Shown one piece after another: positions 30,740-44,200 of a DNA stretch of 60,000 nt (positions within the stretch are counted from its first letter, which is position 1; every line of letters starts with the position of its first letter). This DNA comes from Adiantum capillus-veneris (lineage: Eukaryota; Streptophyta; Polypodiopsida; Polypodiales; Pteridaceae): the NCBI GenBank assembly GCA_014529385.2, contig CM043946.1, forward strand, positions 36,298,558 to 36,358,557. Reading direction: 5' to 3'. A program made the translations under genes and the position numbers. The notes below the pieces were generated by a model that saw only the letters and a list, made by a program, of their open reading frames with translations, made no database searches and had not been told where the DNA came from.

Positions 30740-31486
30740 AATGTTATATTAACGTCTTCAAAAGGCCAAAATGACCTATGAGACCAATCTGTTACAAAAT
30801 GGTGAATCTAATACCATGTCTGGGTACAAAAGAACTAGAACAAAGATACTATTACTAGAATCTATCCTCATCTGTGGATGTCGAGAGAGTATTGCTCGAA
30901 TCCTCTGTTGTAGTGTCTGTCGAAGTTGTGTAGCCCCTCTTCTCAATCGTGGCCGTCCGGATCTCTGTAGCTCCAGTGCTTGGTTGATGAGAGTGCCAGT
31001 AGTGGTTGAATGAGTGTGCGCCGAGCTCTGCAGTGATAGATGCTCCTCTAGCTGTCCCATATCTAGTGAAAAGAAATTTGTGACCAACTGTCTCTCTCTT
31101 ATCTCTCCCCAATAAAGTGTCTCTATAACTGTGTAACTCAAGTAGATGTAGCCCAAGACATCTCTGATCCTCATAACTCATGACCCTAGAGAAAGGACCG
31201 AAACCCTCTCTCTAAATAAGCAGTGGAAACAACCCCGTAACTCATAGTACACTGTGCAATGACATGTAATGTAGCTCTGTCTCTGGCTCTAGCTCGCATA
31301 AGTGGCATATCCTGTTGTTTGCTGGTATCCCTCTGAATCTACCAATCTTAATTTCCAGCTAATGTGAGGATGTGCATATCTGACCAATGGCACGCCGCAA
31401 ACCATGAGACATATGTGTGTCCATGTAGCTAGGTCGAATCACAAACCCATCTTCTGTGAGGTGGAGAAGATGCTCTCTATAGAAAG
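30736..31486 (-). mobile_element. LINE-A fragment 1 (3' end, 5'-truncated)
   Basis: The minus-strand sequence matches the 3' 0.75 kb of the LINE-A at 41-52 kb. It carries the ORF2 C-terminus ([38 protein letters not shown]), the zinc-binding stretch and the 3' UTR ending in ATATAACATTTCATC and (TC)n. It is cut near 31486 within the coding part, as expected of incomplete target-primed reverse transcription. It lies about 1.1 kb downstream of the PIMT stop codon. Confidence 0.88.
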
Positions 31487-31489
31487 CAA

Positions 31490-31575
31490 AGAGATGAAAT
31501 GAAATGTTACATTAAACGTTTTCAAATAGTCAAAATGACTTATGAGACCATAAGTTATATCCCAATAGAATTTGA
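31490..31575 (-). mobile_element. LINE-A fragment 2 (terminal ~80 bp only)
   Basis: GATGAAATGAAATGTTACAT, then TCAAAATGACTTATGAGACC, repeats the LINE-A terminal motif directly behind fragment 1. Similarity fades after about 80 bp, so it is either an extreme 5' truncation or a leftover tandem end. Confidence 0.65.
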
Positions 31576-32040
31576 TACTATGTCTCGCAAGCTATGAAAC
31601 TGAGAACTAGAGACTATCATGTCACGACAAATGGGGAGAGCCCTACCCATCCCATTGCTAGATGTTTCATCTCCCACATAGCTTTGTGAGACAAATGCAC
31701 AATCATCGCCAATTTGCTGATGCTTAGCATATCCATCGTTTCCAAATACGCACAAATCTGTTGTATCAAACTGAGACTGCCAGGTTGCTCTCCACCTCGC
31801 TGATGCGAGGGGCCACCCGGTTCTTTCACCATGTAACTAATTTGCTCTACCACTGGAGTGAGGCTGTCTTAGCATATATGGAATGTAAAGCACAAAGAGG
31901 CTGTGTCTTTAGCATGGATGAAATGAGTGAGAAAGGGACACAGACGATCCTCGGATGCCTCCACTTTTCTACCAACGCAACGTGCACCTTACACGCCTTG
32001 AAGAGGTACATGACGGAAGACTCCCTTTTTGTTTTCTGGG

Positions 32041-32071
<31 letters not shown>

Positions 32072-32625
32072 TGGGCTTGGGCCTTCCATCGTTTTTTGGA
32101 GTGCAAATGGCTTCAAGGAGAGATCATCATAACTAGTTGGTTTGTGATTGAAAAAGTAATCTAAGTATGTGAACCACTCATTTACACCAAGGAAAATATA
32201 TGTTCCGATTCAAAAAGAGTATACATCAGTGTAGCCTTTGCCCTTTGGGTGGGTCAAAAATTAGAGTTAGGTAACAAATGTAAACAAGTGACTGAGCAAG
32301 TACAGCCCGCTGGTAGCATATCTGGACAAAAAGTATACTGCATTAATATGGATCTATCAAATTTACATAAGACCATTGAAACTCTCTTATGTGTATTCAC
32401 AAAACTATATAGGCTAAAACTACAGGTGCTAATGATGTGTGTTCAATACTGAAAATTACAAGGCCCGAAGTAATTCGTTTAGGAAACCAGTCTGCATGAC
32501 TACCCAAAAACCAGCAATAATCATGGAAAAGTTTCTGCAGTTCTCTTTTAGTTACACAAGGATGTATAAGCTGAATAATTACATGTGAAGGGCTGTCATA
32601 TGCATGCACTTTGAAGTCCAGATGT
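31576..32625 (-). other. downstream flank of PIMT; likely 3' UTR near 32626, G28 run at 32044
   Basis: The first few hundred bases left of the PIMT stop codon (minus strand) are AT-rich and would hold its 3' UTR. No single convincing poly(A) signal was picked out. A homopolymer of 28 G occupies 32044-32071. CTCTACCACTGGAGT near 31846 is the complement of a tRNA A-box-like CAGTGGTAGAG, but no B-box accompanies it. Confidence 0.4.
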
Positions 32626-32709
32626 TCAAATGAGAGGCACATATCGAACACCCATTTCTGAATGCTGCTTCAATGTTCCATCCAACTGCTTGTCAATGAC
32701 CATCAAATC
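32626..32709 (-). CDS. PIMT: PIMT exon 8 (terminal)
   Basis: 84 bp including the TGA stop, acceptor TTGCCTGGCAG. It encodes [20 protein letters not shown], then VRYVPLI. The phase matches exon 7 exactly, and VRYVPL is the conserved PIMT C-terminal motif. It lies 4.56 kb from exon 7, with a LINE 3' end only about 80 bp upstream of the acceptor. Confidence 0.9.
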   Translation of the reverse strand, partial: DLMVIDKQLDGTLKQHSEMGVRYVPLI

Positions 32710-35700
32710 CTGCCAGGCAAATTAGAGGCAAGAAACAGTAAGAAAGCCAACACATAAGGACATAATAGAACCTCAACTTTTTGATGACAGAGATATGAAA
32801 TGAAATGCATGTGAATAAGAAATGAAATGAAATGATATGATATATTAACATCTTCAAAGGGCCAAAATGACCGTTACAAACTGATGAATCTGATACCATG
32901 TCTGGGTACAAAAAAAGAGAGATGAAAATGAATCTAGAAGTGCTACTAGCTGGAACTGTGTGGGGTATCTGTGACCACTTATACAATGGGTGCCAATACA
33001 GGAGGGTGATGTAATGGGTGATAAATCCATCCTCATCTTACTTTGGATGTCGAGATAGTATGGCTCAAATCCTCTGTTGTAGTCTCCATCGATGCTGTGA
33101 AGCTCCTCTCCTCAGTCGTGGGCGTCTCGACTCCCTAGCTCTAATGCTTGGTCAATGAGAGTATTGCGCGTGTGAGTATGAGCTGAGCTTTGCAGTGGTG
33201 GATGCTCCTCTATCTGTCCAATGTCTGGTGTGAAGAAATCGTAACCTATCTTTAGAATTGTTTCTTTCCAAATCTCCTCAGTACACTATCTCTGTGTTTG
33301 TGCAACTCAAGTAGATACAATCCAAGAAATCTCTGGTCCTGATAGCTCAGGACTCTAGAGAAGGGTCCGAAGCCGTCTCTGAATAGACAGAGGAAGCGAC
33401 CCCATATCTCGTAATACACTATGCACTAACATATATAATGTATCTCTGTCTCTCGCTCGGTATGGCATAGGCAGCATATCCTGCTAGCTGCTGGTATTCC
33501 TCTGAATCTACCGGTCGCAATCTCAAGCTGGTGTGAAGAAGTCTGTATTTGACCAATGGCACACCGTAACGCATGAGATAGATGTGTATCCATATACCTA
33601 AGTCCAATCACAAACCCATCCCTTGTGAGTTAGAGAAGATGCTCTCTTAGAAAGCCATCTTCGTGCCCAACTCCTGTGTCGGCTCTATCCATGTCCTCCT
33701 GGTGTCCAACCGGGTTCTAGCGAATGAGTCTAGTAATCTCCACCTGTATAAGAAACAGCGATGGTGCATCAAGGAAGAACTGGAAGGGAGGCAAGTTGTC
33801 CATGATGAAGCCATGTATCTACATCCATCTGTGCATACCAGCAGGATGTGTCCCCCTGTAAAGCTAATTGTCTGGAGGACTCAAAGGCCAATCTTGCATA
33901 TCTGTCTCTAGTAGTATCCCATAAGCTGTGCATGAAGGAGAGTGATTTGGTAAGCGCTCTATCTCCATAGAGAGGGCTGCTAACTACGCTCTAATGATCT
34001 CGTGTGGCATGGAGGCCTTGGCTCTAATTAGCCAAGAGATCATAGATACCAAGGACCTCTCCATACCTCTCCACCCATCCTAACCCACAGAGGGTCCCCA
34101 AACATGAACCCCATAGAGCAGAGTTGAAGCTACCAAGGTATCAAAGAGCCAGAGCTTTGTTCAAGGTTCCTAGAACTGAGCCTGCAAACACGTCCTCCCA
34201 AGGCCGCATACGCTTTTGTCAGTCTAGTCTGCTGCTCTCTTCAAAGAAAACCTTGGCCCAACGGAGACTGCCCCAAGATAAGTGTATGCACCCGTGTACT
34301 CCACAGTCTCCTGAGCATAAGTGAATGTAGGTGCTGATCTCTTGATCCACTGTGGTGTGGTGTTAAAACACCATGACCTTGGTTTTGCCAAGGTTATAGA
34401 CAATCCACTATCCTCCCCAAAGCTATGTAATGCATCCAAATGTCGTTGCATACCCTCTGGTGAGTAAGAGATCGACACAAAATCATCAGCATATAACAAC
34501 AATAAAATCCATGTCCCTACCAGCTGAATGAATCAAATCAAATATCCCCTCTAGAGTGCATACATGTCCCACCATTGATCTGTATAGAGCCATGATCCCC
34601 CAAATCAACTCAATGGGCACTCCCATCTCTTGTAGTCTGCGCATCAATCTGGCTTTGGGATGCTTTGCAAAAATCCACAAAGCTACAATAAATCCGTCTC
34701 CCATGTGCCCTAGCCTCCTCAATGATGGCTCTGAGTGTCAAAATATGGTCAAGAGTGGGGAATCCTCTCTTGAAACCGGCATGTCCTGCTACCTCTATGC
34801 CCTCACTCTCCACCCATCTGCTCAATTGCTGCTCAAGGATAGATGCATACAACCATGCCAATGTGTGTCCAATCATAATAGTACAGTAGTTTCCAGGCTC
34901 CGTAGGATCACCTGCCTTGAAGACGGGCACAATAGTAGACAGTTTCCAAGTCTCAGGTAGACACTCATACATGACACGATGGAACAGAGTTGCAAGAACC
35001 TCTACTAGCATATCTCTAGCATGTATAAAGTGCTCTGCTACTAAACCATCATGATCATATGCCCTCCTGGTCCTCATCCTGTCAATGGCCGTCTTTACCA
35101 TCTCAGTGGTAAAGAAGGTACTCGTAGACGGGCATGGCTCAAGAGGATCTGGGAGGGGTGTCTATCCAGGGACCGTATATAAGGATGTTGCATGTTGACC
35201 CCACACATCAGGAGAAGTAATCACCGGGGGAGGGGAATGCTCATAAAAGAAACGCCATGCCTCTCCTGAGTCTCTACTCGAGAACAACTGGTAATAGTCT
35301 TGCTCCATCTGAGCTAAGAACGCTCACTTCTTCTATCGCACAAGGCTTCGGAAGGCTATCTGGGATTGTCTGTGATTGATGACCCTAGGAGGAGATCTCT
35401 TTGAAGCTGTGCTCTCGTCTCTCTACACTCCTCGTAATACCAATTTTTCTGAGACATGCTCCCAGAACGGCGTCTCTGATCACGCTAAGTGTGTGGGTAT
35501 GCCTCTACTGTTGCATCATGCAATGTCTAAGTCAGTAAAGTGGTGATCTCCTCCTTAGAGAGTCCTGGCCTGAATGCTGTACATATAAGACTATACTGTT
35601 TAATATGTTGGTTTTGGTACTCTGAGTGCTCCAAGGAGAAGTACATATATCTTTTCCCAATTCCTTACACCATACCATTGTGGACAGGGGATTCATTGCA

Positions 35701-38700
35701 TCTAGAAGAGCTCACTCACTCACCATACACTCATAGGTTGAGCCGGTTGGCTTGTTGAATGTCTATGCCCCCAACCATGTGAATGCTCGTGTAGAGTTTT
35801 TAACCACAACTGACAATGCCTTGGCAGAAGTGGAGCACACCACACGTGTAGTTGAAGGCTCGGCACATGCAACCAGCCTTCCGAAAGACCCCAGAGTAAT
35901 GCAGCAGATTGCTACCAAAAAACAATGCTGTGTGGGTGGGGATCCAAATCATGTAGTGGAGGTAGCATATCCAAAGTGCCCCGTCGATAGCCTAAATCCA
36001 TAAGCATGAAAATACGATATGAAGCTGGCTCCCTCTACAGCAAGTATAACCCTAGAAACTGCAAAAGCAAAGTGACTCCTCCCAGTCACAGAACCATGAG
36101 GCAATCTGACTCTGCACATAAGCATACATACCATTTGCCAAAACAAATGACATACCAAGAAGCCACTGCTAAATGACTCATCAGTCTACAAGGAGCATCG
36201 CTTACAAGTCGGATCATGTCCAGCTTATGCTTCCCACGTGCCAACAGGTAGACCCTCATGCAACAGCATCCACATGAAATACAAGATCTGCCTGCTTATC
36301 CAAAGTCCCCAGATACATGACCAGATCTGTGCAACGAAAGTATGGTGGAAGCCCTCAGCTGGAGCCAATGCTGCATACAACAAGGCCAGTGAGGGATTGG
36401 GGTCATGTCTGAGTAAATATACGACCAATACGCACGGAATATTCTAAAAACTATACAGTGGCCTCTAAGTCTGATACGAAGGCCAGAATCTGCTGAGATG
36501 AACTGAGCCATACCATTCATAGACATCAAAGGAAATCATGTGGTGATTAAATATTTAAATTTGCAAGAAAATATTAAAATGATAAAGCAAACCCGCTCAC
36601 TGTAAGGTACCAGAGTATGGATGGAGGTTGAAATGAAAGGAAATCGTGTGGTGATTAAATATTTAATTTGCAGGAAAATATTAAAATGATAAAGCAAACC
36701 CGCTCACTGTAAGGTACCAAAGTATGGATGGCAGACGAGCTCACACCTCTTCAGCTCAAGTCCAAGAAACAAGAATTGGCGAAGGTTTACGAGGCCAGGA
36801 ACCAAGGAAAATGGGCTGTTTATGGGAAACCCTCATCGTGGAAGGAGTTTTGAACACCCAAGATCAACAAAGGTGGATTATTCATGCTACAATGCCTACA
36901 ATGTAATCCTACGGGTTAGTATATTTTCTTTCCACGGGAAATGTATTGAAAATGATGTCCATGATTTGTCCCATTTGGGCTCTTGTGGATGTTGAGATAC
37001 TCTTTCTTTCTTTCTCTCTCTCTCTTTCTCTTAGCTATTCAAGACTCAATATTTTGACATTGTCATGCACACCTTATATGCTTACAACATTCACTCTGTC
37101 ATGATATAAAGAAGATGAGTTAAGATGCATTGGGCTAAAATGAGCACACTCAACTACCCAAAAAGAGGACCTTGAGAGTTTAAAATGGAGACACAGTCTT
37201 GCAGATCTAATCTGAAGACCCTACCCTCAAAGATTATATGTATATAGCTTGATTCTTCTTTCACTTACTTGTAGACTTCGACCAACAGGAATCACCATAC
37301 GTCCTCCAGGTTTTAATTGTGCCACCAAACTCTCAGGAACAACTGCTACCATGACAAGCACCACTTAAAACAAGCGGCAAGAGAAAATTTACTTCCTTTT
37401 GAGAAAGTCAAGGTAGGGTACCAGCAGCCGCAGCCCCAACATGAATGCCATCATAGGGTGCTCCATCCGGATAGCCAAGCTTACCATCACTAGCTATTGT
37501 TCAAGCAAACTGAATTTTTAACACATACTTAAAGCCATTCTAGCATAAACCATAATTTTTAAATGAGAAAATCATTCTGAATTGAATTTTTTTACAATGG
37601 ATAGAAAGTTGTCCGCTTTCAAGCAGGTGTGCAGCTTTGCCCTTTTTTATTGCCTCAATAGACCTCTGTACAAGTTCAGGAATGTGCTCCACTCCAACTG
37701 CTCTTCCATTCTCTCCAACCTTAAGCAAATTTGAAAAAGAAACCACTTAGAAAATCCCTAGTCCATTTTATAAAAAATAAGCACTTGAGCCTCTGGAATA
37801 ATAAAGAAGCACTATGCAACATGTTATTTTCCTCATCAAAGCTATGACCAGCCATTTAATACACCCAAAATGCCTCTATGCCAACCCAGTTTATATGTTT
37901 CAAAAGCTTGTCAATGCTAAAATTGGTTAACGAAACTTGTTATTACCATGATTGCAAAGACTGCTGTCAAATATCCCGATCCAGAGCCAACATCAAGAAC
38001 AGTCGCTCCAGGCTTTAAATAGTCAGACAGAAGATCAAGGCAGTAGGCATGCTGCATGTCAATTTGTTTCTTATCAGTAAGCTTGATCACTCATTGTATT
38101 ACATAAACAGATGGCAGTAATTCATCTTTTCAAAGGCAGCTGAGTCAAACTTTTCATCATTGAATGATGGCTGCATAGACCTTTTTCAAGAGCAGTGTAA
38201 AGCCATGGAAACGAGTGTGCCAAGGGATAAGTACTGCTATAAAGCTTACACCACCTTCATTGCTTTACTTTTAGCCGTCATGCAGAAACTAGCCTACACC
38301 AAAAATCTCTGCATTACCTCAGATATGAACTCCAAGTAGGAATCTTCCTACCCTCTCTCTTTAATGTTGCTTTCACAAAGGACAAACCCCACACAGTTTC
38401 TAGCAAGGCAGTAACCATAAAACGCCCTCAACAATATACAATGACTGCCGAGCAACACCCTTTCCAGTAGTAAAAGTTTTACACTGTCCATAAATTACAC
38501 TTAGGTGGTGTCATTGCCTGCATATACCAGTAATACTGCTATTTTTCTATTTGGTGCAGGCATCCAAGGTCTTGACAGTTTGAAAAACACTCATGCATCT
38601 ACCACTCCCAGATATTACGCCCTATTATCTCAAGAACTTGAATGTAAAGCTAGCTTTACATACTTTTGGATGTAGGGCTAGTACATTAGAAGCTGTACAG

Positions 38701-41216
38701 GATTTTTTTCTTACAATAATAATATTGAAAATTCGTGGAAAGGTTGATAAAAACCCAATCAGGGGTGTACAAGACCACTTAGGGGGACATAATTCTAGTA
38801 AACTTTTAACACGCCAGAAAAGGACAAACTGCAAGAGGGAAAGCTTATGTAACAGTAACCGGCAAGTCAATGACAAGGCTACCCCCAAGCTAGGTGTCTT
38901 TATTTCTTGACCTTAAACAGATAAAATAGACGGGAGCGCCAGCTTTGCAACTGATGTGTTTGGCTCTCCCAGGGGTCATATTTGAAGGCACCTCGCCCAA
39001 CAGCAACTACTACCAAAAGTTGGCACCCAAAAAGTCATAGAAAGTCAAAGCTTTCATAACTGGCCAACAAAGCAGTCCACATCCAACTGCCTTGTCAATA
39101 CTCGGCTAATAGATGGATCCTCCCTTATGATCCTATTCCAACTCGGTTCTTGCTCCTCTCGCCCAGTCCAGTTCAACATGCCATGTCTTCATTGTGTGAC
39201 ATCCCCCCCCCCCCAACAAAAAAAAAGAAGAGTAATTGGCTGCGATTATGCTTGAAAAACCGATATCAAACCAAGATTCACAAGACATTGACCATCATTC
39301 CCAAGGCTGTACAATCTCAAAAGCATGCAGTGCCACGTGCGCATTGCTTCAGATTATGTCAATCTTAGTTCGAATCTAGTTTGGCACCTTTGTGAGCCTC
39401 TCAAAGGACCTACATGCCCAAACACGTCAATAGTTGCATACCCTCACTTGCATAAAGCACTCATAGAGTCATGTAGCATGTGAACAATCTCTTAGCCAAT
39501 TTATTGATTAAATAAACCTCGTTTAAGTGAAGTCATCGGGAAAAACCTGCTGCTTAACCTACCCTTCTGACCCTATATAAGTAGGCATGGGGCTTTCCCT
39601 TGGGCCATCAAAACCGAATACTCGTAGAGACATCCAACACCCATCAGCAACGGTACCTAACGTTTTTCAGCCCATAGCATCAGCGTTTTTCAGCCTATCA
39701 CATTAGGTCAACCCTAGCGTTTGTAAATCCTCAGCGTCAGCATCAGATCCAGCCTAGCGCTTTTGCATGAAGCACTCAATTTCAGCATTTCAGCATTGTA
39801 GCATAGAGCAAGCAACAACAAAGCAAGGGGGCCCTTGAGGGTGGTTGGGACCCAACATGCAATGTCATCCCTCTTCTCTCTAGAATCTCTCTGCCTCTTT
39901 CTTTCATTGTATTCAGTTTTGTTTCCTCTCAAGTGAAGTAAGGTAACCTTGTGTTTGTGCGAAGTACTAGATCTGAGTTAAAATCCTTAAAACCTTCCAC
40001 TGCACCTGACATGCACTAGCACAAAGAACACATAACAATCAGCAATCACATTCACATCTTCCCTGACCTCGCACAGATGTCTCAATGCAATAAATTCCTC
40101 ACTCAAAGAGTATGCATCATTTGTCAATCGCGCATTTTGGAATTAAAACCATAACATCACATATCATGGTAAACTATATACATATCATATAGCCGTCACC
40201 AGGCAGAGACTTCCTCTTCCACATACTCGTACTCTTCCTCAAAGTCATGAGTTGTTGCTGCATCCATGGTCACTTGTTGTAAAGTTAAAAAACAGACTCT
40301 AGATGAAGAATCTATTGTGCTCTGAACCACTCTATCCAGGAAACACTGACAAGACAGTGAAACAGGCAACAACACCACAAACTGAATTGAAACAACAAAC
40401 ACTTGAACTTGAAAGAGGACTGACAACTGGAGACAAGACACTCCACTCAGATGTCGTAACCCCTAACGTAGGCGTCCCTTGTGCTACTTCTTTGTTTATT
40501 GAACTTCAATAATACAATGCCGGGGAGAGACAACTCTACAACCGACGAGTTTGGCTCCCCCAAGGCTCATATTTAAAGGCACGTGGCTTAAAAACAATCA
40601 ATCAAAAGCTAGCACCCAGAAGCCTTGGACTTTCATAACTCCTTGGAAAAGCATCCCCGCGTCCAATTGCCACGTCACCACACATCTGTACTGCCACATC
40701 ACCAATCTCACGACTCGCATCGTAAATCTCACCACCACACATGGCCGGGCTCAAAGATGGGTCCTCCCTTCTGGTCAAGTTCTAGTTGGACTCTTGCTCC
40801 CCTCTTCTAGTCCAGTACAATAAGCCACGTCATGACTTTGTGACAATTTATACATACAGAATAAGCCCAAATTCACCTTTTAAGAAAACTGGAAGGCATA
40901 GACAAACAACAATCAACTCCATCAAGTAGAATATTGACTAACTACTATGACATTCCCAATGAAAGTCGCAAATGCCCAATAGTGGATGTTAAATTAGGTA
41001 CCATTATATGCTCTTTGAAATATATTTTTTTTAAAGTGTAGCTGATATTCTATTATGTGACCTCCCTCGAAGCGCCCAAGATGGTGCCGACCTGAAGGGG
41101 ACCTGAAATTGTCACAAAGACACCCATAGGCCATTACAAGGGCTAGTAGACAAACTAGAAAAAGCTAAAAATACTGAAAGCTGCCCTGGCAACTATGAAG
41201 GGAGAGGAGGAAGAGG

Positions 41217-41257
<41 letters not shown>

Positions 41258-44200
41258 AATGAAATGTTATATTAACGTCTTCAAAAGGCCAAAATGACCT
41301 ATGAGACCAAACTGTTACAAAATTGTGAATCTGATACCATGTCTGGGTACAAAAGACTAGAACAAAAATACTACTACTAGAATCCATCCTCATCTGCACT
41401 CTAGATGTCGAGAGAGTATGGCTCGAATCCTCTACTCTAGTCTCCGTCAATGCTGTGTAGCCCCTCTCCTCAATCGTGGCCGTTTGGATCTCCGTAGCTC
41501 CAGTGCTCGGTCGATGAGAGTGCCGGTAGTGGTCAAATGAGTGTGGGCGGAGCTCTACACTGATAGTTGCTCCTCTGGCTGTCCATATCTAGTGAAAATA
41601 AATCTGTAATCCGTCTCTGGGACTGTCTCTCTCTAGCTCTCCCCAGTAAAGTGTCTCCATATTTGTGTAACTCAAGTAGGTATTGCCCAAGACATCTCTG
41701 ATCCTCATAACTCATGACCCTAGAGAAAGGACCGAAACCCTCTCTGAATAAGCAATGGAAACGGCCCCGAATCTCATAGTACATTGTGCAATGACATATG
41801 TAATGTAGCTCTCTCTGTGGCTCTAGCTGGCATAAACGGCATATCCTGTTAGTCTGCTGGTATCCCTCTGAATCTACCAGTCTCAATCTCCAGCTGATGT
41901 GAGGATGTGCGTATCTGACCAATGGCACACTGCACACCATGAGACATATGTGTATCCATGTAGCTGGGTCGAATCACAAACCCATCTCCTATGAGGTGGA
42001 GAAGATGCTCTCTATAGAAATTCATCTTCGTGCCCAACTCCTGTGGCGGCTCTATCCATGTCCTCCTGGTATCCAACTGGATCAGGTCCTGACGAATGAG
42101 TCTAGTAATCTCCACCCGTGTAAGAGACATCGAGAGTGCCTGAAGAGAGTACTGGAAAGTGGGCAGCCTGCCCATGGTGAAACCATGCGTCTAAAACCAT
42201 GATGTCATCTGTGCATACCAGCATGAAGTGTCCCCCTGAAGAGCTAACTGTCTAGAAGACTCAAGGGCCAGTCTAGCATATCTGTCTCTAGTAGTGTCCC
42301 ACAAGCTGTGCACAAAGGAGACTAATCTGGTAAGCGCCTCAATCTCCATAGGAGGGACAACTAGCTTTGCTCGATGATAGCGTGGGGTACGGAGGCCTTG
42401 GCTCTGATCAGTCGAGAGATCATAGATACCAAGGGCCTCTCCATACGTCTCCAACCATCTTAGCCTACAAAAGGTCCCCATATCTGCACCGCATACAACA
42501 TAGTTGAGGCTACTAAAGTATCAAAGAGCCATAACTTTGTCCGAGGTTCCTGGAACTGAACCTGCGAACACATCCTCTCCAAGTCTCCCAAGGCCGTATA
42601 AGCTCTAGTCAGTCTAGTCTCTGCTGCTCTCCCCAAAGAAAACCTCGGCCCAGTGGAGACAACCCCAAGGTAAGTGTATGCATCTATATACTCTACAATC
42701 TCCTGACCATATGTGAAAGTCGATGCTGATCTCCTCATCCACTATGGTGTGGTGTTAAACACCATAACCTTGGTTTTACCAAGGTTTACAGACAATCCAC
42801 TATCCTCTGCAAAATTGTGTAATGCATCCAACTGTCACTGCATACCCTCTGGTGAGTCAGAGATCAACACAATATCATCAATATATAACAACAATGGGAT
42901 CCACCTCCCTGCCAGCTCGGCACCTCTATCACCCTCTCTGTCAATGTAATCAAACACCTCATCGACATACATACCAAATAGAGTAGCGGACAATGGGAAA
43001 CCCTGTTTCACCCCAATGGTGGAGTGAACTAAATCAGATATCCCCTCCAAGGTGCGTAAATGTCCCATCAATGATCTATATAGAGCCATAATCCCCCAAA
43101 TCAACACTATGGGCACCCCCATCTCTTGCAATCTGCGCATCAATCGAGCTCTCGGTACCATGTCAAATGCTTTGCGGAAATCCACAAAGCTACAATAAAT
43201 CCGTCTCCCATGTGACCTGCCCTCCTCAATGATGGCTCTGAGTGTCAGAATATGATCAAGAGTGGAGAAACCCCTCCTAAAACCGGCTTGGCCCTTTGCT
43301 TGTACACCCTCACCCTCTACCCAATTACTCAACTGCTGCTCAAGAATGGATGCATACAACCGTGCCAATGTGTGCCAACCATAATAGTGCGGTAATTCCC
43401 AGGCTCTGTAGGATCACCTGCCTTGAAGATAGGCACCATAGTAGACAACCTCCAAGTCTCAAGTAACCCCTCACACATGGCACAATTGAGCAACACTGCA
43501 AGAACCGCTACCATCATATCTCTAGCATGTATAAAGTGCTCTGCTACTAGACCATCATGATCATATGCCCTGTTGGTCCTCATCTTGTCAATGGCTCTCT
43601 TTACCATCTCAGTGGTAAAGAAGGTGATGATAGGAGGGCATGGCTCTGTAGGATCTGGAAGGGGGTCCTGTCCAGGAACTGTATGTAACGATGTCGCATA
43701 CTAGCCCCACACATCAAGAGAAGTAATCACTGGGGGAGGGGAGTGCTCATGAAAGAATCGCCATGCCTCTCTTGAGTCTCTACTCAAGAACAGCTGATAC
43801 AAGTCTCGCTCCATCTGGGTAATAAGCTCGTTTCTTCCGTTGCACAAGGCGTCGGAAAGAAATCCGAGACTGTCTGTAAGTGATGACTCCTAAAAGAAGA
43901 TCTCTCTGGAGCTGGGCTCTCATCTCTCTGCACTCCTCATCATACCAACTATTCTGGGGCATGCTCCCAGAATGTCGCCTCCGATCTGGCTGAGTGTGTG
44001 GGTATGCCTCTGATGCTACACCATGCAGTCAGTAAAGTGGTGCACTCCTCCACTAAGAGACCAAGACTAGCTGTGCATAGACGGCTATAGATCTCCTTTG
44101 TATAAACCGAGTCAGTCTTTGGTGTAAATATATAACCGGTATGTGACCTGCCTCCTGATGTCTGGGCTGTACTATACTGAAATGAAACGGACAATGTCAA

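Noticed and set aside
31832-31860. tRNA-like A-box (CAGTGGTAGAG on minus)
   Set aside because: No B-box or cloverleaf could be drawn around it.
32397-32651. 84-aa minus-strand frame overlapping the PIMT stop
   Set aside because: Different frame from exon 8; its sequence is 3' UTR.
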